Part shown: one piece after another, positions 46,272 to 54,871 of the stretch
How the letters are laid out: every line of letters starts with the position of its first letter
How positions within the stretch are numbered: position 1 is the first letter of the stretch
Assembly (NCBI RefSeq): GCF_003952225.1
Contig: NZ_CP034437.1
Span: 5,470,501 to 5,534,500 of the forward strand
Origin: Paenibacillus albus
GTDB lineage: Bacteria; Bacillota; Bacilli; Paenibacillales; Paenibacillaceae
Direction: 5' to 3'
Length of the DNA: 64,000 nt
The notes under the pieces: generated by a model
What the model was told of the DNA's origin: nothing
Seen by the model: only the letters and a program-made list of their open reading frames with translations
Databases searched by the model: none
Translations under genes and position numbers: made by a program

Positions 46272-46904
46272 ATGCATTTGAAGAGAGCTATTATTGACAA
46301 TAAAGGAATACCTCCACTTGCAGGTATTTGCACGTATGAAGATGCATGCAAGCCAGGGTTCACCGTTGACCGGAGCGTCGAACTGCTGAAACGGTTTAAC
46401 TTTATTTCCAAAGGACTTAATCAAATGCAGGCCGCGCATCTTGCCCGAGTACCCGAGTGGGAAGTCAAAAGCGCCTTCGGCTATCATCTGTGGCTCGACG
46501 CCGAACACAGTGCCGCCATCCGCAAAAGGGTGTCCGAGATGCGCGAGCCTCCGTTAGGTCTTGACCAAGTGCCTGATGAGAAGCTTCGCGTCTGGCTGGA
46601 CGAAGCGATCCACGGCGATGATACAATCGAGCTGCTCGTCGGATTCTATCGTGTCATTCGCGCGGAGATCATCAAGGCGCTTAATCGTTATCTTGCTGAG
46701 ATGAACCGGATTGCCGAGCACCCTACCTACCGCCTGCTGCGCGGTATGCTGCAGGATCAAGAGGAAATGCTGGATTGGGGCGAGCAAGCGCTAGCCGCGC
46801 TGATCGATTCGCCTGAGAAAGAGCTTCATGCGCAGCAGTGGGAGCATCATCTCCTAGCCTATCTTCGTGACGCCGGGGGATTTTCGGGGATGATACGCAA
46901 GTAA
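46272..46904 (+). CDS. N-terminal half of a ferritin-like protein (apparently split)
   Basis: Hypothetical protein of 210 residues. It starts IDNKGIPPLAGICTYEDACKPGF-like and contains helices with HLWLDAEHSA and EMLDWGEQAL, acidic/His patterns seen in ferritin-like helical proteins. It ends LRDAGGFSG then MIRK and a stop. The next frame continues without a gap into 46913-47641, which carries further ferritin-like motifs. Reading one extra G at the G run 46886-46889 would join the two as GGFSGDDTQV into one protein of about 460 residues. Recalled relatives of this type are single proteins. AAGGGAG precedes the ATG. Confidence 0.7.
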   Translation: MHLKRAIIDNKGIPPLAGICTYEDACKPGFTVDRSVELLKRFNFISKGLNQMQAAHLARVPEWEVKSAFGYHLWLDAEHSAAIRKRVSEMREPPLGLDQVPDEKLRVWLDEAIHGDDTIELLVGFYRVIRAEIIKALNRYLAEMNRIAEHPTYRLLRGMLQDQEEMLDWGEQALAALIDSPEKELHAQQWEHHLLAYLRDAGGFSGMIRK

Positions 46905-46912
46905 AATGTACG

Positions 46913-47641
46913 TTGACACCGCGCAGCGACGGGCAGAAATATGAGATGGATTCTGTGCCGAGAAGAGATGAGCGGTTTGTAGATCCATACAATACCTCCG
47001 CGAGGATCGATACGTATTTCTGGGATGAAAGCTGCTCGCCGGAAGAGCGCGCATATTCGCTTGTCTATAAGCGGCTCAGGGAAATGGACGTGCCGGAATG
47101 GATGGGACCGATTCTATACAAAATCGAAGGCAAGCCATGGGAGTATTATACCGATCTCTCCCGGCAGCTGTGGGATGAAACCCGGCATGCGATGCTTGGA
47201 GAAATCGGCCTCTATTACGGCGGTGTCCCGTTCTATAAATATCCGATTCCGATGGGAGCCTCGATGATTTTGAACACGGAGCTTAGCCCCACAGAGGCTC
47301 ATCTTATTTTGTGGCGGATCGAGCAAAGCCTCATGCCGAAGAAGAATGGCAAGCAGCATGAATGGGAAATCGCCAAAGAGACGGGCAACCCCATATCCAT
47401 GCTGATCCAGGATTATGATTGGGCCGACGAGGTGCTGCATGCCCAGATCGGACGCAAGTGGCTCGTGCCGGATTACGGCAGCTTGACGGCAACAACAGAA
47501 ATCGCGGATCAAGCGATGAGAGTGTGGTCAGAGGCGGCAGCAAAGACGGATGCGTGGTCGGAGCAGACGGAATGGTGGCCCCAACTGATCGAGGAACTCC
47601 GGGAGAATGCGAAGAAACTAGCTGAGTCTTCCGGGGGATAA
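46913..47641 (+). CDS. C-terminal half of a ferritin-like protein (apparently split)
   Basis: Frame of 242 residues from a TTG, with no ribosome site of its own. Helical metal-site motifs: SRQLWDETRHAMLGEIG (Glu...Glu-x-x-His) and DYDWADEVLHAQIGRKWL (Glu-x-x-His-like). These are typical of ferritin-like diiron proteins, and SLMPKKNGKQHEWEIAKE lies between them. The open frame extends upstream to 46871, inside the end of the previous gene. Together with the lack of a start signal, this indicates a -1-type frameshift of one gene rather than two genes. Function unknown. A strong terminator follows. Confidence 0.7.
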   Translation: MTPRSDGQKYEMDSVPRRDERFVDPYNTSARIDTYFWDESCSPEERAYSLVYKRLREMDVPEWMGPILYKIEGKPWEYYTDLSRQLWDETRHAMLGEIGLYYGGVPFYKYPIPMGASMILNTELSPTEAHLILWRIEQSLMPKKNGKQHEWEIAKETGNPISMLIQDYDWADEVLHAQIGRKWLVPDYGSLTATTEIADQAMRVWSEAAAKTDAWSEQTEWWPQLIEELRENAKKLAESSGG

Positions 47642-47650
47642 ATTTTGAAG

Positions 47651-47687
47651 AAAGCCATGTGCACTTGTCGGTGCTCATGGCTTTTTT
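47651..47687 (+). terminator. Rho-independent terminator
   Basis: Stem AAAGCCATGTGCAC with its complement (one mismatch), 6-nt loop and six T, 10 bp after the stop of the ferritin-like protein. Confidence 0.88.
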
Positions 47688-47804
47688 GAACATTCCTTTG
47701 TGGTCATCCACAAAAAGGAATCTTATCACGTCGACAGCAAGTGCCATTCCTCGCCGCTATATTACGTTAAACTAGATTTGATTATAGACGCGGAGGAGGT
47801 ATTG

Positions 47805-49397
47805 ATGTTGAACAAGTACGACGTAATCATTATTGGCTGCGGCCATAATGCGCTGATCACGGCCGCTTATTTGACGCGATCTGGGAGAAGCGTACTTATG
47901 CTGGAGAAGAATGACCGCCCTGGCGGATTCCTGCAAACTGAAGAGCTGACCCTGCCCGGCTTCAAGCATGACGTCTACGCAGCAGCCCACCCGCTGTTTC
48001 TAACCGGCCCTGCATACGCGGATTTCAAAGATGCACTCGAGTCGCGTGGGCTGCGTTACGTGAACACGGATCTGCCGACCGGCGTTTCGATGGAGAATGG
48101 CGAGACAGCTGTTTTATCCCGTTCGAGCGAGGATTTGGCCGCAGAAGCTGAACGTCTTGCTCCGGGAGACGGTGCCGTATTAGGACGCATGTTCGAGGAA
48201 TTCGCACCGTATGCGGGGAACGTGTTCAACTTATTCTCCCTAGACCTTTCAGGCTCAAAGGCTTCCAATATTATTCAGGATTTAATGTATGACCAACGAA
48301 CCGGGGGCAAAAGCTATTCGGCGTTCGCTGCATCCCTATTTTCCACCGCGCGTAATGTGGTTAGAGATTTCCGCTCCCCTGTCATGCGCTCGATGCTGGC
48401 TTCCTGGGTCACTCACCTGGGCCGGACGCCGGACGAAGTCGGCAGCGGGATATGGGTTCCTCTTACGACGATGGCGCTTATGGGTGGCGGGATGCCGATT
48501 CCCGAAGGCGGAAGCGAACAGCTTGCTCTGGCATTGACTCGGTTAGTGCAGGACCAAGGCGGGACGATCATCACGGGGACAAGCGCTGAACGGATTATCG
48601 TCAATAACGGCAAGGCAGTTGCCGTGCGTACAGCTGAAGGCGAGGAATATCACGCAAAACATGCTGTCGTCGCCTCCACCAGCCCGGATCAATTGTATCT
48701 GTCGCTCCTTGCGGATGCGCCAGTCAGCTCCGATATTCGCACCCAAGCCAAACGATACCGCTATGGTAGAGGCTGCGTTCAGATCCATCTCGCATTGAAA
48801 GAAGCGCCGAAATGGCCTGATCCGAGATTCGCAAGAGTCGGTCAGCCTCATCTGACCGATGGACTTGACGGCTTCACCCAAGCCATTGCCCAAGGGATGG
48901 CAGATCTTCTGCCGGCTAAGCCGACTTTCACGGTCGATTGCTCCACCAATCTAGATCCTAGCCGAGCGCCAGACGGCAAAGCGATCATGCGGATTCAGGT
49001 GTTAGAGGTCCCATGCCGTCCGCGCGGAGATGCCGCTGGTCAAATTGACGTCGGAGATGGCACATGGACACAGGAACTAACCGAACGATTCGCTGAGCGC
49101 GTAATTGCCATTGTAGGCAAGCATATCCCGAACATTCCGGACGCTATTATTGGCAAGTCCGTCATCACGCCTGACACCATTGCCCGCTTCAACCCGAACT
49201 CCGGCCCTGGTGATCCCTATGGTGGCTCCCACGATCTTATGCAGAGTTACTTGTTCAGACCACTGCCTTCACAGCCAGGCCACCGGTCAGAAATCGGAAA
49301 TCTCTACATGCTTGGAGCTGCCACATGGCCGGGTCACGGCATCAACGGCGGATCGGGCTACATCGTGGCGCAGCAACTTCTATCCGAAGATCGGTAG
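47805..49397 (+). CDS. FAD-dependent oxidoreductase, phytoene-desaturase-like
   Basis: Protein of 530 residues from the phytoene dehydrogenase-related group (COG1233 type). The N-terminal FAD motif is DVIIIGCGHNALITAAYLTR, then VLMLEKNDRPGGFLQTEEL. The C-terminal flavin motif is MLGAATWPGHGINGGSGYIV. Known members desaturate or isomerise carotenoids; others are retinol saturase-like with unknown substrates. No carotenoid genes are nearby, so the substrate is open. GGAGGAGGT lies 4 nt before the ATG at 47805; an open frame back to 47700 has no ribosome site. Confidence 0.88.
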   Translation: MLNKYDVIIIGCGHNALITAAYLTRSGRSVLMLEKNDRPGGFLQTEELTLPGFKHDVYAAAHPLFLTGPAYADFKDALESRGLRYVNTDLPTGVSMENGETAVLSRSSEDLAAEAERLAPGDGAVLGRMFEEFAPYAGNVFNLFSLDLSGSKASNIIQDLMYDQRTGGKSYSAFAASLFSTARNVVRDFRSPVMRSMLASWVTHLGRTPDEVGSGIWVPLTTMALMGGGMPIPEGGSEQLALALTRLVQDQGGTIITGTSAERIIVNNGKAVAVRTAEGEEYHAKHAVVASTSPDQLYLSLLADAPVSSDIRTQAKRYRYGRGCVQIHLALKEAPKWPDPRFARVGQPHLTDGLDGFTQAIAQGMADLLPAKPTFTVDCSTNLDPSRAPDGKAIMRIQVLEVPCRPRGDAAGQIDVGDGTWTQELTERFAERVIAIVGKHIPNIPDAIIGKSVITPDTIARFNPNSGPGDPYGGSHDLMQSYLFRPLPSQPGHRSEIGNLYMLGAATWPGHGINGGSGYIVAQQLLSEDR

Positions 49398-49445
49398 CAT
49401 GCCCTGTACACTGCAAATTCTAGTTGGAGCGAAATCAGCTGTTTG

Positions 49446-49483
49446 AACGAAAGGCTGCCGTTAGTATACGGCAGCCTTTCGTT
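49446..49483. terminator. Bidirectional hairpin terminator
   Basis: A perfect 16-bp stem beginning AACGAAAGGCTGCCGT, 6-nt loop, between the convergent desaturase-like and hydrolase genes. Confidence 0.85.
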
Positions 49484-49491
49484 GATTGTGG

Positions 49492-50247
49492 TCACTTATC
49501 ATGCTTCAATATAAAATCCACGATCGGCTTAGGATCGGGGAGTCCGTGCGGGTGATGCTCGCAGCCTTCCTTGCCGAACACGCTGATGATGTCGCTCTTG
49601 CCGTGTTTCTCGTAGAAGTCAGCTAGCAATTTGCCGTTCTCCTCATAGGGAACGATGGAGTCGCTGTCGCCGTAGACCAGCACGACTGGAATGTTACGCT
49701 CGACAAGCGTGCCCATTTTGTCCATGGGATGACCGCGGAAGCTCAGCATCTCCGACTCGGTCAGGCCGAGTGCGTCCAGAACTTCCTTGACGACCTCTTC
49801 ATTCCTAGCGGGCTTATTGTATCCAAGAGGCGCGCTCAATAGATTCATAGCAGGCGCATCTAAGTAAAGCACCGAGACGTAGTCAGGGTATAGGTATGCG
49901 AAATTTACCGAGGTCACGCCTCCCGCGCTCATCCCGATCGTCACGAACCGACGGGACAGGCCGTATTCCTCAGCCAGAAAATCCACGAAATCCCGCCGCA
50001 TATGCTGGTCATCATCAGTGCCCCACCGATTACTGTTCTTTATGTATGAGAGATGGTAGCCTTGCTCGACAAGCGAAATCGCAGTATTGGGGAAGGCACC
50101 GAAATACTCCATGTACATCACCATTTTGCCGCTATCGGACTTGTCTGAACGCTGTTTAGGCCGTATAAGAATGCACTCGCGCCCATTAAACGTGAAATCC
50201 AGCCGGGCCATTCCCTCCCATTCGGATTGTTTAACTTCTGTCGCCAT
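49492..50247 (-). CDS. Alpha/beta hydrolase
   Basis: Soluble hydrolase of about 251 residues. The nucleophile elbow is TIGMSAGGVTS (Ser), the acid is probably Asp in VYGDSDSIVPYEEN, and the His lies in CEHHPHGLPDP. The fold start FNGRECILIRP and the loop with SNRWGTDDDQHMRR suggest an esterase or dienelactone-hydrolase-like enzyme, substrate unknown. The longer frame from 50256 leaves AAAGG too close; the ATG at 50247 has it 9 nt upstream. Monocistronic. Confidence 0.82.
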   Translation of the reverse strand: MATEVKQSEWEGMARLDFTFNGRECILIRPKQRSDKSDSGKMVMYMEYFGAFPNTAISLVEQGYHLSYIKNSNRWGTDDDQHMRRDFVDFLAEEYGLSRRFVTIGMSAGGVTSVNFAYLYPDYVSVLYLDAPAMNLLSAPLGYNKPARNEEVVKEVLDALGLTESEMLSFRGHPMDKMGTLVERNIPVVLVYGDSDSIVPYEENGKLLADFYEKHGKSDIISVFGKEGCEHHPHGLPDPKPIVDFILKHDK

Positions 50248-50476
50248 ATGAACCATCCTTTCTATCCATCATATATTCACTATCGTTTATTGCCATGCTA
50301 ACATAAGTATAGTAAGATATTGCATTAGTGATGTAAAATTCTGGTTTATCCTTTATGAAGGGATTGCACCGTCTATTTGTTTTTGATACGGAGAGTGCGG
50401 CGTGGAATAATGTGTTGTGTGATGACCATACTGTCAAACGCTTTACTCGCTAAGACTTCCGTCACACGCACATTCT

Positions 50477-50947
50477 TTACCTAACGATTTCATTATAGCT
50501 TTTCATCCAAGGACTTCCAGGTAAATACTCAAGTACGACACTGTCATCTTCATTATAGAAAATGTTTACTTCTTCCCTTGCATTCATATTTGTTGATAAT
50601 ACAGCCGTTTCTTTTAATTTCCCTCTCTTGTCATGATATGTGTAAATCAAGAAGACCAATGTACTGTTGTTACGAATCATAAAAGAGTTCTTCCATTCCT
50701 TATATCTACCCCGTGAGTGATTTCCCGTCATTATCAACTTGATCTTGTTATTTGATCTAACCACACTGACAAATAACAGCATCGGACCAACCATTAAGAA
50801 AGCAACTGCAAGAGGTAGATTGTTGATATTCTTAAAGATAGATTGAATGAAAACAGCTATTCCAATAGCTATTAGCGACAGACTTACTAAACTAAATTGA
50901 GTTCCATACCTAAGATAGAAGATACTGGATTTCGAAATTGTTCTCAT
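50477..50947 (-). CDS. Hypothetical membrane protein, DUF3592-like
   Basis: Protein of about 156 residues, not assignable to a function. Two membrane helices (about residues 17-35 and 45-63) are followed by an extracytoplasmic or cytoplasmic beta domain (LVFLIYTYHDKRGKLKE, VNIFYNEDDSVVLEYLPG) reminiscent of DUF3592. AAAGGA lies 7 nt before the ATG at 50947. The coding region is AT-rich compared with the genes to its left. Alone between a hydrolase and a divergent prs-like gene. Confidence 0.65.
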   Translation of the reverse strand: MRTISKSSIFYLRYGTQFSLVSLSLIAIGIAVFIQSIFKNINNLPLAVAFLMVGPMLLFVSVVRSNNKIKLIMTGNHSRGRYKEWKNSFMIRNNSTLVFLIYTYHDKRGKLKETAVLSTNMNAREEVNIFYNEDDSVVLEYLPGSPWMKSYNEIVR

Positions 50948-51075
50948 CACTTTGTCCTTTTAAGTTTGTGACTTCATTAATTGCGTAAAACAAAAATTTA
51001 CATCTTACAGTATTCGCGATATGTGTAAGCTATCCTGCCGAGGGGGAGCGCAACCGATCAACAATCCCCGCGGTT

Positions 51076-51103
51076 TTGAATTTTCAAAAGGTAAAGATAT
51101 AAT
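51076..51103 (+). promoter_or_regulatory. SigA-type promoter of the prs paralogue
   Basis: TTGAAT (51076-51081), 16-nt spacer and a perfect TATAAT (51098-51103), about 35 nt before the prs start, with transcription expected near 51110. Confidence 0.75.
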
Positions 51104-51137
51104 GGGACTAACTGTATACTTAGGAGGGGTCAAGCGG

Positions 51138-52082
51138 ATGCAAAATGTTAAAATCTTTTCCGGTTCATCGAACCGCCCGCTCGCGGAAGAACTATGCCGG
51201 CAGCTTAATGTCCCGCTTGGAGACATTGAGATTTCCAGGCTGCAAAGCGGAGAAATCAGCTTGCGTTATACCGAATCGATTCGCTCGTCCCATGTCTATA
51301 TCGTTCAATCCTTGTCCCATCCCGTAAATGAGCATTTAGTCGAACTTATGATTATGATTGATGCGGCCAAACGGGCTTCAGCCAAAACGATTAATATCGT
51401 GATGCCGTATTACGGCTATGCTCGTCAGGAACGGAAAGCAGCCCCGCGCGAACCAATCTCCGCGAAGCTCGTAGCCGATGTGCTGACAACTGTTGGCGCT
51501 GACCGCATTATTACGGTCGATCTCCATGCCGATCCGATTCAAGGCTTTTTCGATATCCCTGTCGATCATATTACGGCTTTGGATCTCATCACGGATTATT
51601 TGAAGGCAAAGAACATTAAGAATCCGGTCGTTGTCTCACCTGATGCTGGTCGAGCAACAACCGCCGAGAAGCTCGCCAACTATATGGACTGTCCGTTTGC
51701 CATTATCATTAAGAACCGCCCTGCTCACAATAAGACGAAAATCACTCATATTATCGGAGAAGTCGAAGGCATGACCCCGATTATTATTGAGGATCTCATC
51801 GATACAGGCGGTACGATAGTGAATGTTGTTGAGGCACTGCATAAAAGAGGGGCGAATGATGCCTATATTTGCGCAACCCATGGGTTGTTCTCGGAGAATG
51901 CGCTCGAGAAGCTGTCTCACCCTAATATTAAAGAAGTCATCATTACGGATACCATCGCAATTGACCCGAACCATCCGGATAAGTTCGTTGTTCTTCCAAT
52001 GGCAGAGCTCCTCGCAACTGCACTCAGAATTATTAATAACGGCGGATCGATAAACACGCTGTTTAAGACGATGCAAATGTAA
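51138..52082 (+). CDS. prs: Ribose-phosphate pyrophosphokinase paralogue
   Basis: PRPP synthetase family protein of 314 residues. The start (NVKIFSGSSNRPLAEELC) and motifs ARQERKAAPREPISAKLVA, IQGFFDIPVDHITA and IIIEDLIDTGGTI (PRPP loop) belong to Prs. However, the catalytic flexible loop reads IIKNRPAHNK where canonical enzymes have KRRP, the ATP/ribose-5-P segment VVSPDAGRATTAEKLA differs, and GDIEISRLQSGEISL is changed. It is probably not the housekeeping copy, which normally sits beside glmU. AGGAGGGG lies 7 nt before the ATG at 51138, and a strong terminator follows. Confidence 0.85.
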   Translation: MQNVKIFSGSSNRPLAEELCRQLNVPLGDIEISRLQSGEISLRYTESIRSSHVYIVQSLSHPVNEHLVELMIMIDAAKRASAKTINIVMPYYGYARQERKAAPREPISAKLVADVLTTVGADRIITVDLHADPIQGFFDIPVDHITALDLITDYLKAKNIKNPVVVSPDAGRATTAEKLANYMDCPFAIIIKNRPAHNKTKITHIIGEVEGMTPIIIEDLIDTGGTIVNVVEALHKRGANDAYICATHGLFSENALEKLSHPNIKEVIITDTIAIDPNHPDKFVVLPMAELLATALRIINNGGSINTLFKTMQM

Positions 52083-52107
52083 GGAATCGCGAAAATTAAG
52101 GTCACGA

Positions 52108-52146
52108 AAAAAGCAAGCGGCTGTTACAGGCTACTTGCTTTTTTTT
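52108..52146 (+). terminator. Rho-independent terminator
   Basis: AAAAAAGCAAG/CTTGCTTTTTT stem with a 16-nt internal loop region and a T run, after the prs-like gene. Confidence 0.85.
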
Positions 52147-52177
52147 GTCCTGTCTTTTCTGCTATTCGGTTCTTGGA

Positions 52178-53287
52178 TTAATTATTAACGTAACCATATA
52201 GTTCGTCCCATACTCGTGTCTTCCATTTCCGTGGTACCAAAGGATATATCCGATTTCTTAGACGGATTAACAGAGGCTGCCGGAGTTGACCGATCATGCC
52301 GATTCGTTTAGATAACTGAACAACAGCGTTTACTCGAGGAACACGTATTGCTTCATATTCTCCAAAGATTTGTTTAATGGTTTTGGATAAAGAATAGCAA
52401 GCAGAGAAACTGACGGCATCTTCCAAGGCCATACAAGCACCTAAACCAAGGCTAGGCGTCATCGGATGCGCGGAATCACCGAGCAATAGGACATTACCAA
52501 AAGACCATTTATCAATAGGACGGCGATCATAGATATCTAAATGGATGATCTGGGAATGATCTTGTCCTTCGAAGATGGTACTTGCAGGGCTAGGCAACAA
52601 TCCAATTAATTTCAGAACTTCATCCCTTTCAGATGCTTGTTCCTTTGCGTTCGCGGTCATAAACCAATACGTCTTTCCACCCTTTAAAGGCAAAAAACCA
52701 TATCGTACCCCGTCTCCCCAAAACTGTGTCATGGCACCTTCAAATTCTGAAGAAAGCTTGGTATGAGATATTCCGCGCCAGGATGTATATCCGCTATAGC
52801 GCAGTGAATCGTTAATGAACTGACTTCGAAGCACGGAATGTATGCCGTCGGCCGCGATCACTATATCCGCTTCGACTGACGCGCCATCTTCAAACTCCAC
52901 AACGTTTTCTGTTAAGGACCGGATCTTTTTGTTCCATCTAATTTTCCCATCCGTTAACCGATCTGCCAGTATACGCAATAATACATAACGTGGTATGCCA
53001 ACGGTTGGAGTCGAATAATTAATTGGTAGGCTTTCTAACTGTTTTCCCTGGTTCGAGTAGATATTGCCCATCGATAGTATTGTGGAATGCTCAAGAACCT
53101 CTTCCAATACATGGAGTTTCTCTAAGGCATTTGTTCCGTTTGACCAAAGCGTCAAAGCCGCACCGCGTGTTTCCAATCCTCCATTTTTATCAAAAACCAA
53201 TACTTCAATCCCTCTGTTTTGAAGCGCAAGAGCGGTTGCCAGTCCCGCAATACCGGCACCTATAATTACAATTCTCAGGATTCTCAC
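52178..53287 (-). CDS. FAD-dependent monooxygenase (group A, PHBH fold)
   Basis: Flavin hydroxylase of 369 residues. GxGxxG motif in VIIGAGIAGLATALALQ, the DG motif in ADIVIAADGIHSVLRSQF, and the GD motif in VLLLGDSAHPMTPSLGLG. No signal peptide; it likely binds NAD(P)H and hydroxylates or epoxidises an aromatic or similar small molecule. The family includes salicylate hydroxylases, zeaxanthin epoxidase-like enzymes and TetX-type tetracycline destructases. Close to VOC and acetyltransferase genes, it could belong to a small-molecule inactivation set. It begins the minus-strand group at 52178-54682. Confidence 0.87.
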   Translation of the reverse strand: MRILRIVIIGAGIAGLATALALQNRGIEVLVFDKNGGLETRGAALTLWSNGTNALEKLHVLEEVLEHSTILSMGNIYSNQGKQLESLPINYSTPTVGIPRYVLLRILADRLTDGKIRWNKKIRSLTENVVEFEDGASVEADIVIAADGIHSVLRSQFINDSLRYSGYTSWRGISHTKLSSEFEGAMTQFWGDGVRYGFLPLKGGKTYWFMTANAKEQASERDEVLKLIGLLPSPASTIFEGQDHSQIIHLDIYDRRPIDKWSFGNVLLLGDSAHPMTPSLGLGACMALEDAVSFSACYSLSKTIKQIFGEYEAIRVPRVNAVVQLSKRIGMIGQLRQPLLIRLRNRIYPLVPRKWKTRVWDELYGYVNN

Positions 53288-53396
53288 TCCCTGCTTTTAA
53301 GTTGAGGTCAATGACAATCCTTAATGGTTTTTTATTTCTGTTCCCGAACCAAGGGATATATACTGTTGCCGTTAAAAGTAAGATTAGCCGAGTCTA

Positions 53397-53807
53397 TCAC
53401 GTAATAAGTTCTTGATTTATAACGCCGCCACCAACGGTAATTTGATACCCGTTGAGATCACAGAATGTAAACTCGCTCCAATGATTTGTGTAATTCGGAT
53501 CTCTAATGATGGTTATATTTTTATCCATAACTTCTTGAGCTATCAAATCAACGGCATTCGTATAACAATACACATCAAAATATTGTTCCTCGTATCGGGA
53601 ACTGATTGGGTTCACCTCATCTTCTTGCTTAGCTTCAACAAGAATGAGAGTCAGACTTCCTCTCGAAATATGGTGGTGAAGTACCTTATCACCGATCACT
53701 TCATATTTGAAGCCTATACCGGAGTAAAACTGAACGGTTTGCTCTAAATTTTTGACTAACAAGACGAATGAAGAACCATTGATGATAATCTCTGTCATAG
53801 TGAACAC
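53397..53807 (-). CDS. VOC-family protein (glyoxalase/bleomycin-resistance fold)
   Basis: Single vicinal-oxygen-chelate protein of about 136 residues, preceded by a start ATG within FTMTEIIINGSSF. Beta-alpha-beta-beta-beta pattern with SFVLLVKNLEQTVQFY and later EFTFCDLNGYQITV. One typical metal ligand region is visible (ITVGGG). Such proteins act as dioxygenases, glyoxalases or drug-binding resistance proteins. Lies 110 bp upstream of the monooxygenase gene on the same strand. Function not fixed. Confidence 0.8.
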   Translation of the reverse strand: MFTMTEIIINGSSFVLLVKNLEQTVQFYSGIGFKYEVIGDKVLHHHISRGSLTLILVEAKQEDEVNPISSRYEEQYFDVYCYTNAVDLIAQEVMDKNITIIRDPNYTNHWSEFTFCDLNGYQITVGGGVINQELIT

Positions 53808-53842
53808 TCCCAGATATGGATTTTTTCAATATGAAAACACCG

Positions 53843-54220
53843 CTACATTTGTATTGCCATCATTCTGTTGCCATCAGGATCTTCAAAAATAACCATATTG
53901 TTTTCTATTATCTCTTTATGAATGACAATCTCGTTTTCCTTTAGAAACTGGAGTGTCTGCCGAATATCATCTGTCTTGAAAAACATGAGCGGCTGGGGAC
54001 CTGGTGCTGCGCCATTATTGGAATCCAGCAGAATCTCGGTTCCTTCGAAATGTAACGTATAAACCGTAGAAAGACGTCCCTCTAAGTAATCTTCGTTGTA
54101 TGGCAAATCAAACATGCGGCAATACCAGTCAACTGCCCGTTTCATATCTGAAACATGGATAAAGATCGAACCGACTCGTTTTTCCAGTCTGCTTCCTGCC
54201 GTTGCTTTCATTCCATTCAC
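53843..54220 (-). CDS. VOC-family protein (second copy)
   Basis: Glyoxalase-fold protein of 125 residues. Characteristic start RVGSIFIHVSDMKRAVDWYCRMF and end NMVIFEDPDGNRMMAIQM, where Glu-Asp-Pro-Asp-Gly-Asn is the VOC signature. It lies 36 bp upstream of the other VOC gene on the same strand, so the two are likely cotranscribed. Substrate unknown. Confidence 0.85.
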   Translation of the reverse strand: MNGMKATAGSRLEKRVGSIFIHVSDMKRAVDWYCRMFDLPYNEDYLEGRLSTVYTLHFEGTEILLDSNNGAAPGPQPLMFFKTDDIRQTLQFLKENEIVIHKEIIENNMVIFEDPDGNRMMAIQM

Positions 54221-54256
54221 TCTCCTGTTTTCACGTTTCCTATAGAGAAATGAAGC

Positions 54257-54682
54257 TCAAAAAGCCTTTCGAGCTTGGGGATGTCTTCTCATAAATCGTT
54301 CAGAATCCCTCTCAAACTCAAATTGATCGTATAAACCATGTGCATCTTTTGTCCCCAAAATACCGGTCATCCACTCAAAGTCTGGTGAATTCGTTATTAC
54401 ATCAATCAACTTCTTTGAAATTCCTTGACCACGATACTCCTCCACAACAAAAACATCACACAAATAATACATTGTTGCTCCATCTGTAACTATCCTTGCA
54501 AAGCCTATCATGATCTCCTTATGGTACACTCCATAGCATACGGAGTTACGAATAGACGTTTTGATTTTCTCTGGGGATCTTCGGTTGGCCCAGTAACTTT
54601 CAGCCAAAAAATCTATGACTGTTTGAACATTAATTCTTGATTTATCATCACTTATTACATAATTCTTATATGAGACTTCCAT
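54257..54682 (-). CDS. GNAT-family N-acetyltransferase
   Basis: Protein of 141 residues with the acetyl-CoA binding motif A in CDVFVVEEYRGQGISKKLI and a typical C-terminal TKDAHGLYDQFEF. The substrate side (RSPEKIKTSIRNSVCYGV) is not diagnostic. It begins the group of minus-strand genes (GNAT, two VOC, monooxygenase) with short gaps. Likely acetylates an amine on a small molecule or protein. Confidence 0.85.
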   Translation of the reverse strand: MEVSYKNYVISDDKSRINVQTVIDFLAESYWANRRSPEKIKTSIRNSVCYGVYHKEIMIGFARIVTDGATMYYLCDVFVVEEYRGQGISKKLIDVITNSPDFEWMTGILGTKDAHGLYDQFEFERDSERFMRRHPQARKAF

Positions 54683-54871
54683 CTAGCACCTCCCTGATAT
54701 TACCAATATTCTATCATGGATTAGAAACAAAGTATGCGCGTAAGTCTTAGATAACTTTTCCTTCAGTTCAATAAAAAACAGCCGAAATATGTCGGCTGCT
54801 GGACCCTTACTTGCATTTAAAACCCAAACTAGTGAGAATATACGTAAAGCTAACTGAAAGAAGGCATATAC

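Noticed and set aside
50231-50437. 68-residue ORF upstream of the alpha/beta hydrolase gene
   Set aside because: No ribosome site, no conserved pattern, and it overlaps the hydrolase start region.
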